Origin: Herpetosiphonaceae bacterium
GTDB taxonomy: Bacteria; Chloroflexota; Chloroflexia; Chloroflexales; Kallotenuaceae
DNA length: 43,079 nt
Assembly: GCA_013821605.1 (NCBI GenBank)
Contig: JACDGP010000039.1
Coordinates: forward strand, 1 to 43,079
Direction of reading: 5' to 3'
Below the pieces are notes generated by a model. That model was not told where the DNA came from, made no database searches, and saw only the letters and a program-made list of their open reading frames with translations. Below, piece after piece: positions 42,212-43,079 of the stretch (position 1 is the stretch's first letter; every line of letters starts with the position of its first letter). A program made the position numbers and the translations under genes.

Positions 42212-43079
42212 ATGACAGCAGCAGAACTCGAAACCGGGCTTGAACAGTATGCCGAACTGGAAGCCGAAACGGAAGAAGTAAGTGACGAGCGTGACGATAG
42301 ACCAGTATCAAGCCAGCCGTACGACTGGACGATCTCGACGCTACGAAGCAAATATGATCGTGGCCGAATTGACCTCCAGCCGCATTACCAACGCGAGTAT
42401 GTATGGGAGCTAAAGCCGGAACTCCCTTCACGTCTCATTGAGTCGCTATTGCTCGAAATCCCGATCCCACCTATCTACTTCGGAAAGGTCGCCGGAGAAC
42501 AAATGGAGGTGATTGACGGACAGCAACGACTTACAACATTGATACGATTTGTTAGTAACGAGTTTGCTCTGCAAAAGCTAAAAGGGATGAACAGTCTCAA
42601 TGGCAAGCAGTTCAAGGATCTCACTGCTGAACAGCAGGAAAAGATTCTTGACGCGCCTATCCGCAGTATCGTCATTGATGCCGGGGGCAATCAAAAGCTA
42701 CGCTATGAAGTATTCGAGCGGCTTAACCGGGGGTCGATGGCACTGAATGAGCAAGAGCTGCGGAACTGTGCGTACCGGGGGCCATTTTGTAATTTATTAG
42801 CCGAGCTAGAGCAGGAGCAGTCCTGGCGTAGAGTTAAAGGTGGGGACAAGCCGGAGCCGCGGTTCGTCGAGCGGGAAATGATCCTGCGATTTTTTGCCTT
42901 TACGGATCGAATCGACCACTACGTGGGGAACTTAAGAGGTTTTCTCAACGAATACATGAGCATGTATGCGCCCAAAACGCCGCAGCAAATAGCATCGCAC
43001 GCGGCTATGTTCCGGCAAACGATGCAGAACATATACACAGTATTTGGGCCGCTCTCCGCTCACTTGTATGGTACTGGCT
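42212..43079 (+). CDS. DUF262 (GmrS-like) protein, cut at the window end
   Basis: The frame is open from an ATG to the last base (289 residues and continuing). After a short acidic N-terminus it has the DUF262 hallmarks: LQPHYQREYVWELKPEL, the DGQQRLTTL motif (Asp102-Gly-Gln-Gln-Arg106), the RLNRGSMALNEQELRN strand. DUF262 is the nucleotide-binding and cleavage half of GmrSD type IV restriction enzymes and appears in many anti-phage systems. AAGGA lies nine bases before the ATG. The C-terminal partner (DUF1524 in GmrSD) is not in view. Five bases into the operon's fifth gene, the window ends, so completeness is unknown. Confidence 0.88.
   Translation, partial: MTAAELETGLEQYAELEAETEEVSDERDDRPVSSQPYDWTISTLRSKYDRGRIDLQPHYQREYVWELKPELPSRLIESLLLEIPIPPIYFGKVAGEQMEVIDGQQRLTTLIRFVSNEFALQKLKGMNSLNGKQFKDLTAEQQEKILDAPIRSIVIDAGGNQKLRYEVFERLNRGSMALNEQELRNCAYRGPFCNLLAELEQEQSWRRVKGGDKPEPRFVEREMILRFFAFTDRIDHYVGNLRGFLNEYMSMYAPKTPQQIASHAAMFRQTMQNIYTVFGPLSAHLYGTG

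Overview
The window looks like a chromosomal stretch of a GC-rich (about 60 percent) bacterium of the Chloroflexota. This is an inference from gene content rather than from a marker gene: HTH-STAND-TPR regulators, secreted YVTN propellers, a TrpB2-type tryptophan synthase, an F420-type small reductase, single-membrane-style lipoproteins and a possible LPXTG-type anchor. No rRNA, complete tRNA, CRISPR array or intact insertion sequence was seen.

Layout. 1-5400: the tail of a flavin disulfide reductase, a decayed S53 (sedolisin) protease, a lipoprotein and an MFS transporter, then a secreted alpha/beta hydrolase and a seven-bladed YVTN propeller on the minus strand. 5477-8320: a 12-bp iteron cluster and a large HTH-STAND-TPR regulator. 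8658-13723: a tight operon of a GH13 glycosidase, an M20 (RocB-like) peptidase, a cytochrome P450 and a deazaflavin-dependent reductase. 13798-17864: a copper/redox operon (membrane protein, CopC with an LPSTG tail, CopC-CopD fusion, YtkA-like domain fused to cytochrome c). 17869-19448: a toxin-antitoxin-like pair (HTH-ImmA plus PIN) whose PIN gene has an in-frame stop. 19520-24238: TrpB2, and divergently a dehydrogenase, DUF1537 kinase and class II aldolase operon for acid-sugar breakdown. 24283-26400: DUF4058, then a cyclic-di-GMP (GEMM-I) riboswitch upstream of a secreted esterase. 26615-31349 (minus): VWA/solute-binding lipoprotein, XpaC, a second solute-binding protein and TelA, a stress-response operon without transporter subunits. 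31632-34220: a toxin-antitoxin cluster in which a PIN toxin and a Fic protein have each lost their catalytic core, beside an apparently intact DUF433/DUF5615 pair. 34352-43079 and beyond: a promoter-led anti-phage-type operon of a 98-aa protein, a PLD-SNF2 helicase, an Eco57I-like adenine methylase, an unknown 229-aa protein and a DUF262 protein cut by the window end.

The most notable points are the riboswitch, in which the first aptamer helix extends into the Shine-Dalgarno sequence and predicts repression by cyclic-di-GMP; the defence operon with an operator-like dyad over its predicted start site; the repeated loss of toxin catalytic cores while partner antitoxins survive; and the VWA-SBP/XpaC/TelA operon. 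All functions are assigned from motifs read by eye; no database search was possible.
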